Both the position numbers and the translations under genes were made by a program. Below, piece by piece: positions 45,131 through 55,786 of a stretch of DNA of 64,000 nt. The first letter of the stretch is position 1; the number at the start of each line of letters is the position of its first letter. Source of the stretch: Nonomuraea rhodomycinica (GTDB lineage: Bacteria > Actinomycetota > Actinomycetes > Streptosporangiales > Streptosporangiaceae); contig NZ_JABWGO010000002.1 of the NCBI RefSeq assembly GCF_013363995.1, positions 434,001 to 498,000 on the forward strand, in the 5' to 3' direction. A model generated the notes under the pieces. That model was not told the DNA's origin, made no database searches, and was given only the letters and a program-made list of their open reading frames with translations.

Positions 45131-46901
45131 GCGGCTGGTGGCCGCCCTGGCCGTCGCCGTCGTGGCATGGGCGGGCTCCGGTTGCGCGGTGATCCCGGTC
45201 GGCGGCCCGTTCCCGGTGGACGAGGCCGGCGGCGGCGACCCCATGAGCAAGCCGTTCCAACGCATGATCGCCGTGCCGCCGCAGCCGGCCTGGGCGCCCA
45301 TCCAGGTCGTCCAGGGGCTCCAGGCCGCGATGGCGGCCTACGCCGACGAGCCCGGCGTGCTGTCCACGTACCTCACGCCCGCCGCCGCGAAGACCTGGAG
45401 ACCGGACGGTCCCATCACGGTCATCGCCAACCGCCCCAAGTACGACTACGTGGGCAAGAGCGACGGCGACCAGGTGGTCATCAGGCTCACCGGCACCCCG
45501 GTCGCCCGCATCGAGGCCGACGACACGTACATGCCGTACTCGGCCGCCGTGGGCGACATCTCCGTCGATTTCACCCTGGTCAAGGACGCGCAGGGCGGCT
45601 ACCACGTCCAGTCGGTCGAGCGGGGCGCGGGGCTGCTGCTGACCATGGACGACGTGGCCCGCGCCTACCGGCCCACCAAGCTGTACTTCCTGGCCGGGCC
45701 GCCCGGGCCGAGCCGGCTGTTCGCCGAGCGGCGGCTCGTCGTCGACCGGGTGTGGCTGCGCGTCAAGCCGACCGAGAACTTCGCGCAGACCATCGTCCGC
45801 CGTCTCCTGGACGGGCCCAGCAAGGCGCTGCACGGCGCGGTCGGCAGCGTCTTCCCGCAGGGCATGAGCGTCCGCTCGGTCCGCTCCGACGACGACCGCG
45901 TCGTGGTCGACCTGCACGGCCCCATCGCGCCCGACGACCTGTACACCGACGGGCTCAAGGCGCAGCTCAAGTGGACGCTCAACAACAACGACATGGCCAA
46001 CGGCCGCACCATCGAGGTGCAGCTCGACGGCGAGCCGTTCTACTCCTCCGACCCGCTCGTCATCCGCGCCGACGACATGCGCGAGGACTGGCTCGGCAGC
46101 AACGTCAGCCCCGCCTACTACGTCAGCCGGGGCGCCGTGCGCTCCCTGGGCGACGACCGGCCGGGCAACGCCGTCCAGGGCCCCGCCGGCCAGCCGAACG
46201 AGCTCTACAGCCGCCTGGCGATGTCCGACGGCGGCGCCATGGTGGCGGCGCGCGGCACGCCGGCGGCCGGCGGCGGCATCTGGGTCACCCGGGTCGCCCC
46301 CGACGGCCGGTGGCAGCGCTGGATCCAGGGCCGCCAGGAGGACCTCACGCCGCCGTCCTGGCACCGCGACGGCACGCTGTGGACCTACGACCGGGCCAAC
46401 GACACCGTCCTGCGGTGCGACCCCGCCTCGGGCCGGGGCCCCGAACGGGTCGCCGCGCCGGGCCTCGACGGGCTCGACGTCACGCGGCTGCGCGTCTCCC
46501 GCGACGGCGTGCGGGTCGCGGTGACGGTCGGCAAGAACGAGGTGCGGGTCGGCGCGATCACCGGCGGGGGCGGCGCCCCCATGCTGGGCAACTTCCAGAC
46601 GCTGATCACGGTGACCGACGAGGAGATCCGGGACATCGCCTGGCGCGATGGCGAGCGGCTGCTGGTGCTCGTCCAGAGCAAGAACGCGCAGAGCGTCAGG
46701 GAGATCTACGTGGGCGACGGGCAGAGCACGGAGCTCCCGGCGACCAACAAGCGGCTGGAGTCGATCAGCGCCCTGGGCCAGCGGCTGCTCGCGGCCACGG
46801 AGGGGCGCAAGGGGATCCTGGAGTTCAACCAGGACAAGCAGGGGTGGGTGTCCAAGGTCGGCGAGGGCGACGCCGCCAACCCCATCTTCTCCCTGGGCTG
46901 A
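45117..46901 (+). CDS. lpqB: Lipoprotein LpqB
   Basis: 594 residues. The signal sequence ends in lipobox AGSGC (Cys 23). A GerMN domain (FAERRLVVDRVWLRVKPTEN, RTIEVQLDGEPFYSSDPLVI) precedes a C-terminal beta-propeller-like region (RVSRDGVRVAVTVGKNEVRV). LpqB interacts with the MtrB sensor domain in mycobacteria and affects signalling. ATG at 45117 lies inside the end of mtrB, indicating translational coupling and a conserved mtrA-mtrB-lpqB operon. Confidence 0.95.
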   Translation: MRSSRRLVAALAVAVVAWAGSGCAVIPVGGPFPVDEAGGGDPMSKPFQRMIAVPPQPAWAPIQVVQGLQAAMAAYADEPGVLSTYLTPAAAKTWRPDGPITVIANRPKYDYVGKSDGDQVVIRLTGTPVARIEADDTYMPYSAAVGDISVDFTLVKDAQGGYHVQSVERGAGLLLTMDDVARAYRPTKLYFLAGPPGPSRLFAERRLVVDRVWLRVKPTENFAQTIVRRLLDGPSKALHGAVGSVFPQGMSVRSVRSDDDRVVVDLHGPIAPDDLYTDGLKAQLKWTLNNNDMANGRTIEVQLDGEPFYSSDPLVIRADDMREDWLGSNVSPAYYVSRGAVRSLGDDRPGNAVQGPAGQPNELYSRLAMSDGGAMVAARGTPAAGGGIWVTRVAPDGRWQRWIQGRQEDLTPPSWHRDGTLWTYDRANDTVLRCDPASGRGPERVAAPGLDGLDVTRLRVSRDGVRVAVTVGKNEVRVGAITGGGGAPMLGNFQTLITVTDEEIRDIAWRDGERLLVLVQSKNAQSVREIYVGDGQSTELPATNKRLESISALGQRLLAATEGRKGILEFNQDKQGWVSKVGEGDAANPIFSLG

Positions 46902-47037
46902 CCGCACGGTCTGGCGCACCGTCCGCACCCGTCGCGCCCTCGTCGGCTCCCGTCGACGTCCCACCGCCTCGCCGCCCTCCACCGCCGTCGTCCGGTCCCA
47001 CCGGCCTGCACCCCGGGGCGCGTACAGGAGGAGCGCG

Positions 47038-48045
47038 GTGCGAAGGGAACCCGCCCGGCGCGGAGGGCGCCTCGTGCCCCCGGCGGGAATGTCGGTGGCG
47101 TCCTGCATGCTGGGGCGCGTGCTGACCGCCGTGCTCGACGTGCTCCTGCCGCGCCCCTGCGTGGGCTGCGGCGCGCCCGGGGCGCCCCTGTGCGACGCGT
47201 GCCTCGCGCCGCTCGTCGCCCCGGAGCCCCGCACGCCGGCGCCGCGCCCCGCCGGGCTCCCGGCCTGCTGGTCCGCCGCCTGGTACGAAGGCCCGCTGCG
47301 GCGAGCCGTGATCGCCTACAAGGAACGCGCCCAGACCGGCCTGGCGGTCCCCCTGGCCGCCCTGCTCGCCTTCACCGTGGCCTCGGCCCTCGCGGCCGGC
47401 CGTCCCGTCGAGGGCCCGTTCGCGGTCGTGCCGGTGCCGAGCGCCCGCCGCGCCCTGCGCTCGCGGGGCCACGACCCCATGGGGCGGCTCGCCGAGCTGG
47501 CCGTCCACGCCCTGACCCGGCTCGGCCGTCCGGCGGTGCTGTGGCGGGCCCTGACGCCGGCACGACGCGTGGCCGACCAGGCCGGGCTCGACGCGGCCGG
47601 ACGCGCCGCGAACCTGGCGGGCTCCCTGCGCGTCACCGGACGCCCGCCGAACCCGACAGGTTCCTTGAGCGTCACCGGACGCCCGCCGAACCCGACAGGT
47701 TCCCTGAGCGCCGCCGAACGCGGCGCCGACGTGGCGGGCTCCCTGCGCCTCGCGCAACGCGCCGCCGACATGACCGGCGTCGTCGGACGCGAGGCGGCGC
47801 CGAAGGCCACCGCGACGGCACCGTCACCGGCAGCCCTCCACGGTCACGGGACGGACAAGTTTCGGACGCCCGGCACGCCCTGGGCGCTCGGCATGCCCGT
47901 GGTGCTCGTGGACGACCTGGTCACCACCGGCGCGACGTTGGCGGAGGCCGCCCGCGCGCTCCGGGAGGAGGGGTGGGACGTGGCCTGCGCCGTGACCGTG
48001 GCCGCGACACGCCGAAGATCCGAAAATGCCCGAAGGTCACCGTAA
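47038..48045 (+). CDS. ComF-family phosphoribosyltransferase-like protein with internal 13-residue repeats
   Basis: About 335 residues. The N-terminal zinc finger (RPCVGCGAPGAPLCDACL) and the PRPP-binding loop VVLVDDLVTTGATLAEA identify ComF, a protein linked to DNA uptake and recombination in competent bacteria and of unclear role in actinomycetes. GTG at 47038 is chosen for its AGGAGGAG ribosome binding site; GTG 47074 or ATG 47089 are alternatives. The protein is about 90 residues longer than usual because the segment GRAANLAGSLRVT (residues 188-200) is followed by four more 13-residue versions, up to residue 252, just before the catalytic part. Confidence 0.88.
   Translation: MRREPARRGGRLVPPAGMSVASCMLGRVLTAVLDVLLPRPCVGCGAPGAPLCDACLAPLVAPEPRTPAPRPAGLPACWSAAWYEGPLRRAVIAYKERAQTGLAVPLAALLAFTVASALAAGRPVEGPFAVVPVPSARRALRSRGHDPMGRLAELAVHALTRLGRPAVLWRALTPARRVADQAGLDAAGRAANLAGSLRVTGRPPNPTGSLSVTGRPPNPTGSLSAAERGADVAGSLRLAQRAADMTGVVGREAAPKATATAPSPAALHGHGTDKFRTPGTPWALGMPVVLVDDLVTTGATLAEAARALREEGWDVACAVTVAATRRRSENARRSP
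47599..47793 (+). repeat. In-frame 39-bp tandem repeat inside comF, five units
   Basis: Units start at 47599, 47638, 47677, 47716 and 47755, each 39 bases and 13 codons: GRAANLAGSLRVT, GRPPNPTGSLSVT, GRPPNPTGSLSAA, ERGADVAGSLRLA and QRAADMTGVVGRE. Units two and three are nearly identical in DNA. The first unit corresponds to a normal ComF segment, so the array looks like expansion of native sequence. Confidence 0.88.
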
Positions 48046-48162
48046 GTGACGTTCGGCGGCGGGGCGTGCTCACGTGCGGGTCACATCTGACTACCCCCCG
48101 TACGGATGAAGGCCAGCTCAGAGAGATCATCCCGGAGTACATAAAGGTAGGGAGATCCTAAA

Positions 48163-48181
48163 CGGGGGCAACTTTCCCCCG
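48163..48181 (+). other. Hairpin downstream of comF
   Basis: CGGGGG (48163-48168) and CCCCCG (48176-48181) pair around loop CAACTTT, about 120 bases after comF and upstream of the promoter at 48233. It could end comF transcription or be an unrelated inverted repeat; there is no T-run. Confidence 0.4.
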
Positions 48182-48232
48182 AGTCACACCAAGCGAAAAT
48201 CACAGAAAGTGATCCTTTGGGCAATCCCCAGG

Positions 48233-48261
48233 CTGACATTCGGGTCCGATCCGGATAGCGT
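48233..48261 (+). promoter_or_regulatory. Sigma70-like promoter in the comF-hpf spacer
   Basis: CTGACA (48233-48238) and TAGCGT (48256-48261) are exactly 17 bases apart, matching the actinobacterial TTGACA/TANNNT consensus in 5 of 6 positions at the -35. Transcription would start near 48268, about 380 bases before the hpf start codon, giving a very long leader or separate RNA. Confidence 0.6.
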
Positions 48262-48267
48262 TCTGAC

Positions 48268-48620
48268 ATGGCACCCGTTCGGGTCCGTGGTTGCGCAGAG
48301 CCGGGAGTCCCGGCTCTGCTAGCCGATGCCAGCCGCAGGCGAAACGGTCCACGTAAGGCGACTCTTTGTCGACCGATCACGGTGCGGCTTAGGGGTAAGT
48401 CCTGCCTTCCCGAGGGTCCAGATGTCCCTCGTCAGAAGAGAAGGGCGGTAGTGGCATCAGAGCTGCGAAACCCTCAGCAGGCGGATGTGGGGTCGAAGAC
48501 CAGGTCGGCCGGACGGGTGCCGCCCGAAACTCCGGTGATGGAAGGCCGAAAGCGGGGAACGGTGAACAGGAGGCAAACAGAAGACCCCGCCCGGCAGGCG
48601 CGTCGCCGGGCGCTCTATCT
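48268..48620 (+). ncRNA. Structured RNA candidate upstream of hpf (raiA-type)
   Basis: Nested helices are visible. P1 is GATGCCA (48325-48331) with TGGCATC (48452-48458), enclosing P2 GCCGCA (48332-48337) with TGCGGC (48383-48388), and P5 CGAGGG (48411-48416) with CCCTCG (48426-48431). A 10-pair hairpin CAGAGCCGGG/CCCGGCTCTG precedes them (48296-48318). TCGGCC (48505-48510) pairs with GGCCGA (48544-48549), and CGCCCGGC (48588-48595) with GCCGGGCG (48605-48612). The raiA motif is a known large structured RNA upstream of raiA/hpf genes in Firmicutes and Actinobacteria; position and size fit, but I could not align the consensus. An open frame at 48268-48630 has no coding character I trust. Confidence 0.55.
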
Positions 48621-48648
48621 CAGTCGTTAGGCGAAGGGGGGCTGTTGC

Positions 48649-49326
48649 ATGGACATCATCGTCAAGGGCCGGCACACAGGAGTGAGTGATCGGTTCCGCG
48701 ACCAAGTGACGACCAAGCTGGCCAGGATCGAGCGTCTCGACAGCAAACTGATCAGAGTCGACGTGGAGGTGTCGAAGGAGCGCAATCCGCGCCTCGCCGC
48801 GCAACGCGAGCGCGTCGAGCTGACCATCCATTCCCGGGGGCCCGCCATCAGGGCCGAGGCCTCCGCCGACGACCGCTTCTCCGCCCTCGACATCGCCCTG
48901 GACAAGCTGGAAGGCCGCCTGCGCAGGCTCGCCGACCGGCGCAAGGTCCACCACGGCAACCACTGCCCGCCCTCCGTGGCGGAGCTCACCGCGTCGCTCC
49001 CAGACGCAGCGGATCTCACACCCGCCCCATCCCCGCTCGCCACCGAGGCCCCCGAGCCCGAGACCGGCGAGCTTCCCGACGACGCCCAGTACGACGACCG
49101 GCGCTACGACGACATCGTCCCCATCGAGATGGAAGGTGACGGCCCCCTCATCGTGAGGGAGAAGTTCCACCGAGCCGAGCCCATGACCATCGACCAGGCC
49201 CTCCTCGAGATGGAGCTGGTCGGACACGACTTCTACCTGTTCCGTGACAAGGAGAGCGGCCAGCCGTGCGTCGTCTACAACCGGCGGGGGTACAACTACG
49301 GCGTGTTGCGGCTCGTCGAGCCCTGA
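48649..49326 (+). CDS. hpf: Long-form ribosome hibernation promoting factor
   Basis: 225 residues. The N-terminal HPF/RaiA domain (MDIIVKGRHTGVSDRFRDQV, DDRFSALDIALDKLEGRLRR) binds the 30S decoding site in stationary phase. An acidic linker (about 115-165) joins the C-terminal dimerisation domain, with DFYLFRDKESGQPCVVYNRR. Long HPF links two ribosomes into 100S dimers. ATG at 48649 has a GAAGGGGGG ribosome binding site. The long structured leader suggests growth-phase control at the RNA level. Confidence 0.95.
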   Translation: MDIIVKGRHTGVSDRFRDQVTTKLARIERLDSKLIRVDVEVSKERNPRLAAQRERVELTIHSRGPAIRAEASADDRFSALDIALDKLEGRLRRLADRRKVHHGNHCPPSVAELTASLPDAADLTPAPSPLATEAPEPETGELPDDAQYDDRRYDDIVPIEMEGDGPLIVREKFHRAEPMTIDQALLEMELVGHDFYLFRDKESGQPCVVYNRRGYNYGVLRLVEP

Positions 49327-49418
49327 TAGCGTCTTAAAGGATCTTCTCGACCAACCGAGGACCCGGCACTCGTGTCATCATCGGTCCAACGGCTCTGGCC
49401 CCCCGACGAGGAGGAGAC

Positions 49419-49490
49419 GTGAGCGAGCTCAGTCAGGTGCGTGTGAGCGAGCGAAGCGAGGTCGCGAGGCTGACCGAGGAGGCCTCGTGA
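49419..49490 (+). CDS. 23-codon leader ORF overlapping the response regulator start
   Basis: GTG at 49419 has a strong GAGGAGGAG ribosome binding site and encodes MSELSQVRVSERSEVARLTE plus three residues. Its TGA (49488-49490) overlaps the regulator's GTG (49487-49489), giving a GTGA junction. The arrangement suggests translational coupling. The GAGCGAGCGAAGCGAG stretch inside it resembles a repetitive intergenic sequence of actinomycetes, so the peptide itself may have no function. Confidence 0.4.
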   Translation: MSELSQVRVSERSEVARLTEEAS

Positions 49491-50185
49491 CCGAGCCCGA
49501 TGAGGGCGGCGCGCCCGGCGGCGAGCCGATCCGTGTGCTGATCGTGGACGACCACGAGCTGATCAGGCGGAGCCTGGCCCTGGCGCTGGCCGCGGAGCCG
49601 GACATCGACGTGGTCGGAGAGGCGAGCGACGGGCAGGAGGCGGTCGAACTGGCCGACCGCCTCATGCCCGACGTGGCGTTGATGGACGTCCGCATGCCCC
49701 GGCAGGACGGCATCGAGGCCACCAAGGGCATCCGGGCCTCGGTGCCGAGCACCCGCATCATCATGCTGACGGTGAGCGACGAGGAGGAGGACCTCTTCGA
49801 GGCCATCAAGGCCGGCGCGACGGGCTACCTGCTCAAGGACGTCCAGATCAACGACGTCCCGGCGGCGGTGCGCGGCGTCCACGAGGGCCAGTCGCTCATC
49901 AACCCGGCCATGGCGGCCAAGCTCATCACCGAGTTCGCGAACATGAGCCGCAAGGAGGCCGAGCGACCCCCCCAGTTGCCGGTCCCGCGGCTCACCGAGC
50001 GCGAGATGGAGGTGCTGCGCCTGGTCGCCAAGGGCATGAACAACCGGGAGATCGCCAAGCAGCTGTTCATCAGCGAGAACACGGTGAAGAACCACGTCCG
50101 CAACATCCTGGACAAGCTGCAGCTGCACTCGCGCATGGAGGCCGTGGTCTACGCCGTGCGCGAGCGCATGCTGGAGATCACCTGA
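49487..50185 (+). CDS. NarL/FixJ-family response regulator
   Basis: 232 residues. The receiver domain has D21/D22, phospho-acceptor D67 in DVALMDVRMP and K117 in GYLLKDV. The LuxR-type HTH is LTEREMEVLRLVAKGMNNRE followed by ISENTVKNHVRN. GTG at 49487 with GAGGAGG upstream. No kinase gene is adjacent, so it is an orphan in this window. Conserved linkage with hpf and secA across actinomycetes suggests a link to growth-phase control. Its 3' end overlaps the convergent YcaQ-like gene by eight bases. Confidence 0.9.
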   Translation: MTEPDEGGAPGGEPIRVLIVDDHELIRRSLALALAAEPDIDVVGEASDGQEAVELADRLMPDVALMDVRMPRQDGIEATKGIRASVPSTRIIMLTVSDEEEDLFEAIKAGATGYLLKDVQINDVPAAVRGVHEGQSLINPAMAAKLITEFANMSRKEAERPPQLPVPRLTEREMEVLRLVAKGMNNREIAKQLFISENTVKNHVRNILDKLQLHSRMEAVVYAVRERMLEIT

Positions 50186-51554
50186 CGGCCGTCTCCAGGT
50201 GGGCGGCGAGGCCCGGGTCGGCCCGTTCGACCCGTACGGCGTCGCAGCCCACCCACTCGGCGGCCGACCAGAGGGCGTCGCGCAGCGCGTCGGCCCACCG
50301 GGCGCCGCTCAGCCCCGGCTCCAGGCTGAGCTGCCGCGCCACCAGCGTGGAGCCCTCGCGCGCGGGATCGACCCGCCCGATGAGCCTTCCTCCGGCCAGC
50401 ACGGGCATCGTGAAGTAGCCGTGCACGCGCTTGTGGCGCGGCACGTACAGCTCCAGCGTGTACGCGAAGCCGAAGACCCGCTCGGTGCGGCCCCGGTGCC
50501 AGATCAGCGAGTCGAACGGCGAGACCAGGGTGGTGCGGTGCCGGCCGCGCGGCTCGGACGCCAGCGCCTCGGGATCGGCCCACGCGGCGGCGCCCTTGAC
50601 GGTCTTCGCCCTGACGGCGGCCCGGCCCGCACCGGCGGCCCGCCCGTTGACCGCGATCGTCACCTTGCCGCTGCCGCTGCCGCTGCCGCTCGCGTCGCCG
50701 TCGCCCGCACCCTGCCCGTCGGCGCTTGCGCTCCCACCGTTCGCGCTCCCGCCACGGGAGGCGTCTCGGGCCGGCCAGCCCGACACGGTCACGGGCACGA
50801 GCCCGGCCGCGCCGCTGAGCAGGCACTCGTCCAGCATCGCGGCGTACTTGCCCTTGAGCCGCAGGAAGTCGATCAGATCGCCCCGCGTCGCGACGCCCAG
50901 CGCGCGGCCCGCGACTCGCGCGAGCCGTACGACGCACTCCTCGTCGGTGAGGTCCTCGGCCAGGAGGTCGGCGGGGACGACGCGCTCGGCGAGGTCGTAG
51001 ATCCGCCGCCAGCCGACGCGCCGGGTGCAGACCAGCTCGCCGATGTCGAGCAGCCACTCCAGCGCGATCTTGGACTCGGACCAGTCCCACCACTCGCCGG
51101 CCTGGCCGTCGCCGTCGGAACGCCTGGCCGCCCGCGCGCCGCCCACCTCGGCGGTGGTGACGGGGCCGGACTCGCGCACCTGCCGCAGCAGCTTCTCGAC
51201 GTGGTCGTAGGGGACCTCGTGCCAGCGGAAGCCGCGCTCCCGGTAGGCGCGGCGGCGGAAGGCGTAGAGCGGCCAGTGCTCGATCGGCAGGATGCAGGCG
51301 GCGTGGCACCAGTACTCGAAGCTCTGAGCCGGCTCGTGCCAGTAGGCGCGCTCGACCTCCGCCCTGCCCACCGCTCCCAGGCGCGCGTAGGCGACCAGCT
51401 CATGGGACCGGGCGAGGACCGAGATCGTGTCGAGCTGCACTGCGCCGAGCCTGCGCAGCATGCCGCGCGGGCCGCCTCGGCGCCCCTCGGCGCCGAGCAG
51501 GCCCTGCGCGCGCAGGATGATGCGGCGCGCCTCGTCGGCGGTCAGGTCGGTCAT
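50178..51554 (-). CDS. Winged-helix DNA glycosylase family protein (YcaQ/AlkX-like)
   Basis: 458 residues of the HTH_42 family, whose members include AlkZ and the crosslink glycosylase YcaQ. The catalytic-type motif is A-V-Q-L-D-T-I (Q-x-D form, as in YcaQ/AlkX rather than the Q-x-Q of AlkZ), followed by SVLARSHELVAYARLG. Later blocks are EYWCHAACILPIEHWPLY, SPFDSLIWHRGRTERVFGF and HGYFTMPVLAGGRLIGRVD. Around residues 270-310 a Gly/Ser/Ala/Asp-rich insert interrupts the conserved core. A CCGCTG hexanucleotide run encodes its SGSGSGSG part. Probably repairs alkylated or crosslinked bases. Confidence 0.82.
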   Translation of the reverse strand: MTDLTADEARRIILRAQGLLGAEGRRGGPRGMLRRLGAVQLDTISVLARSHELVAYARLGAVGRAEVERAYWHEPAQSFEYWCHAACILPIEHWPLYAFRRRAYRERGFRWHEVPYDHVEKLLRQVRESGPVTTAEVGGARAARRSDGDGQAGEWWDWSESKIALEWLLDIGELVCTRRVGWRRIYDLAERVVPADLLAEDLTDEECVVRLARVAGRALGVATRGDLIDFLRLKGKYAAMLDECLLSGAAGLVPVTVSGWPARDASRGGSANGGSASADGQGAGDGDASGSGSGSGKVTIAVNGRAAGAGRAAVRAKTVKGAAAWADPEALASEPRGRHRTTLVSPFDSLIWHRGRTERVFGFAYTLELYVPRHKRVHGYFTMPVLAGGRLIGRVDPAREGSTLVARQLSLEPGLSGARWADALRDALWSAAEWVGCDAVRVERADPGLAAHLETAVR

Positions 51555-52197
51555 GTGAGCGATTCCGTACGAGTACGAGGGAGCATGCGGCGCATGCTAG
51601 CGCCGCCCACCGACAGAAGTGCGAGCGCGGGGGCGGCTGGTGGAAATCTGGAGGAACGCCCCGGGAGGTGGCGGGGCCGGAGCGTCCATCGCTGACCGGG
51701 TCATTTCACCACCCGCACCGCCCTCGCACTCAAGGTCCTTAAGGGACCCCCATGCCCAAGGCGCGCGAAACACCCGGGACCCGCGAAACACCCGCCCACG
51801 AAGCCGCACCGGGCCTCGCGGCACGCCGGGAGAGAACGCGGAGAACGCGGCACGCCTGGGAAAGAGCATCTGGCCGGTGGCGACATCAGGGGGAGGGAGA
51901 ACAGGCCGTGGCGCGCCGAAAGGACGGGCATCAGGCCCGCCGTGCACCCCTGGGGAGAACGGCATCAGCTCGTGGCGTAACCCCGGGGAGAACGGGGTCA
52001 GCCCGTGGCGTACCCCTGGGAGAACGCAGTCGGCTCAGGCGACGCGCCCGGGAAACCGGAGGAGATAACAGCTGCGGCGCGCCCGAGGAGACGTCAGGCG
52101 CGTGGAGCGGCAGCTTCAGGAGCGCCAGCGCGCGAAGGAGCGGCGTCGCGTGGTGTGACGCCGCTCCCGCGGCTCGGACGACCGTCGGGGCTCGGGG
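51555..52197. other. 643-base spacer with no supported gene
   Basis: Between the YcaQ-like start and the small membrane protein stop. Several frames are open but low in complexity and show no family resemblance. It holds a short palindromic GGTCC/GGACC element near 51737-51752, a repeated CGCGAAACACCCG near 51763-51797, and the tandem repeat at 51947-52040. Confidence 0.6.
51947..52040. repeat. ~32-bp degenerate tandem repeat
   Basis: Units at 51947-51980, 51981-52012 and 52013-52040 share CCCCNGGGGAGAACGG followed by TCAGC and CGTGGCGTA. Older, more diverged copies of GGGAGAACGG occur upstream from about 51830. Confidence 0.65.
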
Positions 52198-52458
52198 TCA
52201 GCGGTGGTCTTCGACGGACATGCCGACGCGGGGAGCGTCGATCACGACGTCGGAGAAGATGTCGAAGACGAGCGCCAGGATGCCGCCCACGACGATCACC
52301 CCGGCGCCGACCCAGACGAGCGTCCAGCTCGCCATGGTCAGTCCGACACCGCCGATGATGAACCCGATCAGCATGACGGTGACCGCGAGCCACGAAGACG
52401 CGCGCCCGCCGTGACTGCCGAGATGCTCAGTCTGCTCGCTCTTCTGGCCCTCTACCAT
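52198..52458 (-). CDS. Small two-helix membrane protein (HGxxPAAG-like)
   Basis: 86 residues. After a short polar N-terminus with SHGGRASSW come two helices ([20 protein letters not shown] and [20 protein letters not shown]) and a charged tail. ATG at 52458 has a GGAAGGA ribosome binding site. It resembles actinobacterial HGxxPAAG-type small membrane proteins of unknown function. It is divergent from secA. Confidence 0.75.
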   Translation of the reverse strand: MVEGQKSEQTEHLGSHGGRASSWLAVTVMLIGFIIGGVGLTMASWTLVWVGAGVIVVGGILALVFDIFSDVVIDAPRVGMSVEDHR

Positions 52459-52683
52459 GACACAATCCTTCCCTTTGCCGGATATCCCGCTATTTGGTGC
52501 GAGCCGGCTGTCAACCGGCATACCCTCTGCCTCGTCCCATTCTCCCAGACATCACCTGCGCCCTCGATGTCGCGGTGGCTGTGTCTGCTGGCGGAACCGC
52601 CTACCATGGCAACGGGGAAGTTTGTCTCGGCCTCTCCTCCTGGCGGCGCCGCCGGGGTAGACCTGCGAGGAGCTTTACATAAA

Positions 52684-55479
<2,796 letters not shown>

Positions 55480-55545
55480 CCCGGTCCCGCTCAACGCGGC
55501 CGATCCGCGCAACGCGGCCTGACCGGGCTCGCGGCTGAGGTTCAG

Positions 55546-55588
55546 CGGCCCCGCTGCTCTCGCCCAGGCGAGGGGAGCGGGGCCGTTT
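55546..55588 (+). terminator. Terminator downstream of secA
   Basis: CGGCCCCGCT (55546-55555) pairs with AGCGGGGCCG (55576-55585), with an inner CTCGCC/GGCGAG stem, followed by TTT. Just upstream, CCGCGCAACGCGGCCTGACC from the secA end is repeated at about 55505-55524. Confidence 0.75.
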
Positions 55589-55670
55589 GCCGTCGAAGGG
55601 CGCCCCTCGGACGGTCCTTCGCGCCGCGGCCCCGTCGGGCTGTCTTGTCCTCCCCGTCAGAGGGCCAGGC

Positions 55671-55786
55671 GGCCTGTCTCGCCGGGCAGGCCATCAGGTG
55701 GCCTGTCGCGTCGGGGTGGCCGTCGGGTGGTCTGCCTCGCCGGGGAGGTCGTCACATGCCCTGTCTCGTCGGGGAGCCTCTCAGGC
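55671..55786. repeat. 29-bp tandem repeat, four copies, over a stop codon
   Basis: Copies 55671-55699, 55700-55728, 55729-55757 and 55758-55786 share CTGTCTCGTCGGGGAGG-like cores. The last copy contains the stop codon (55781-55783) of the Rv3235-like gene on the minus strand. The 301-base secA-Rv3235 gap holds only this array and the secA terminator. Confidence 0.85.

Noticed and set aside
48268..48630. 120-codon open frame in the comF-hpf spacer
   Set aside because: Composition is Arg/Pro-rich with no resemblance to a family, and the DNA is dominated by base-paired elements that better fit a structured RNA.
51619..52068. 149-codon plus-strand frame before the small membrane gene
   Set aside because: It is built from the degenerate 32-bp repeats, lacks a ribosome binding site and shows no conserved residues.
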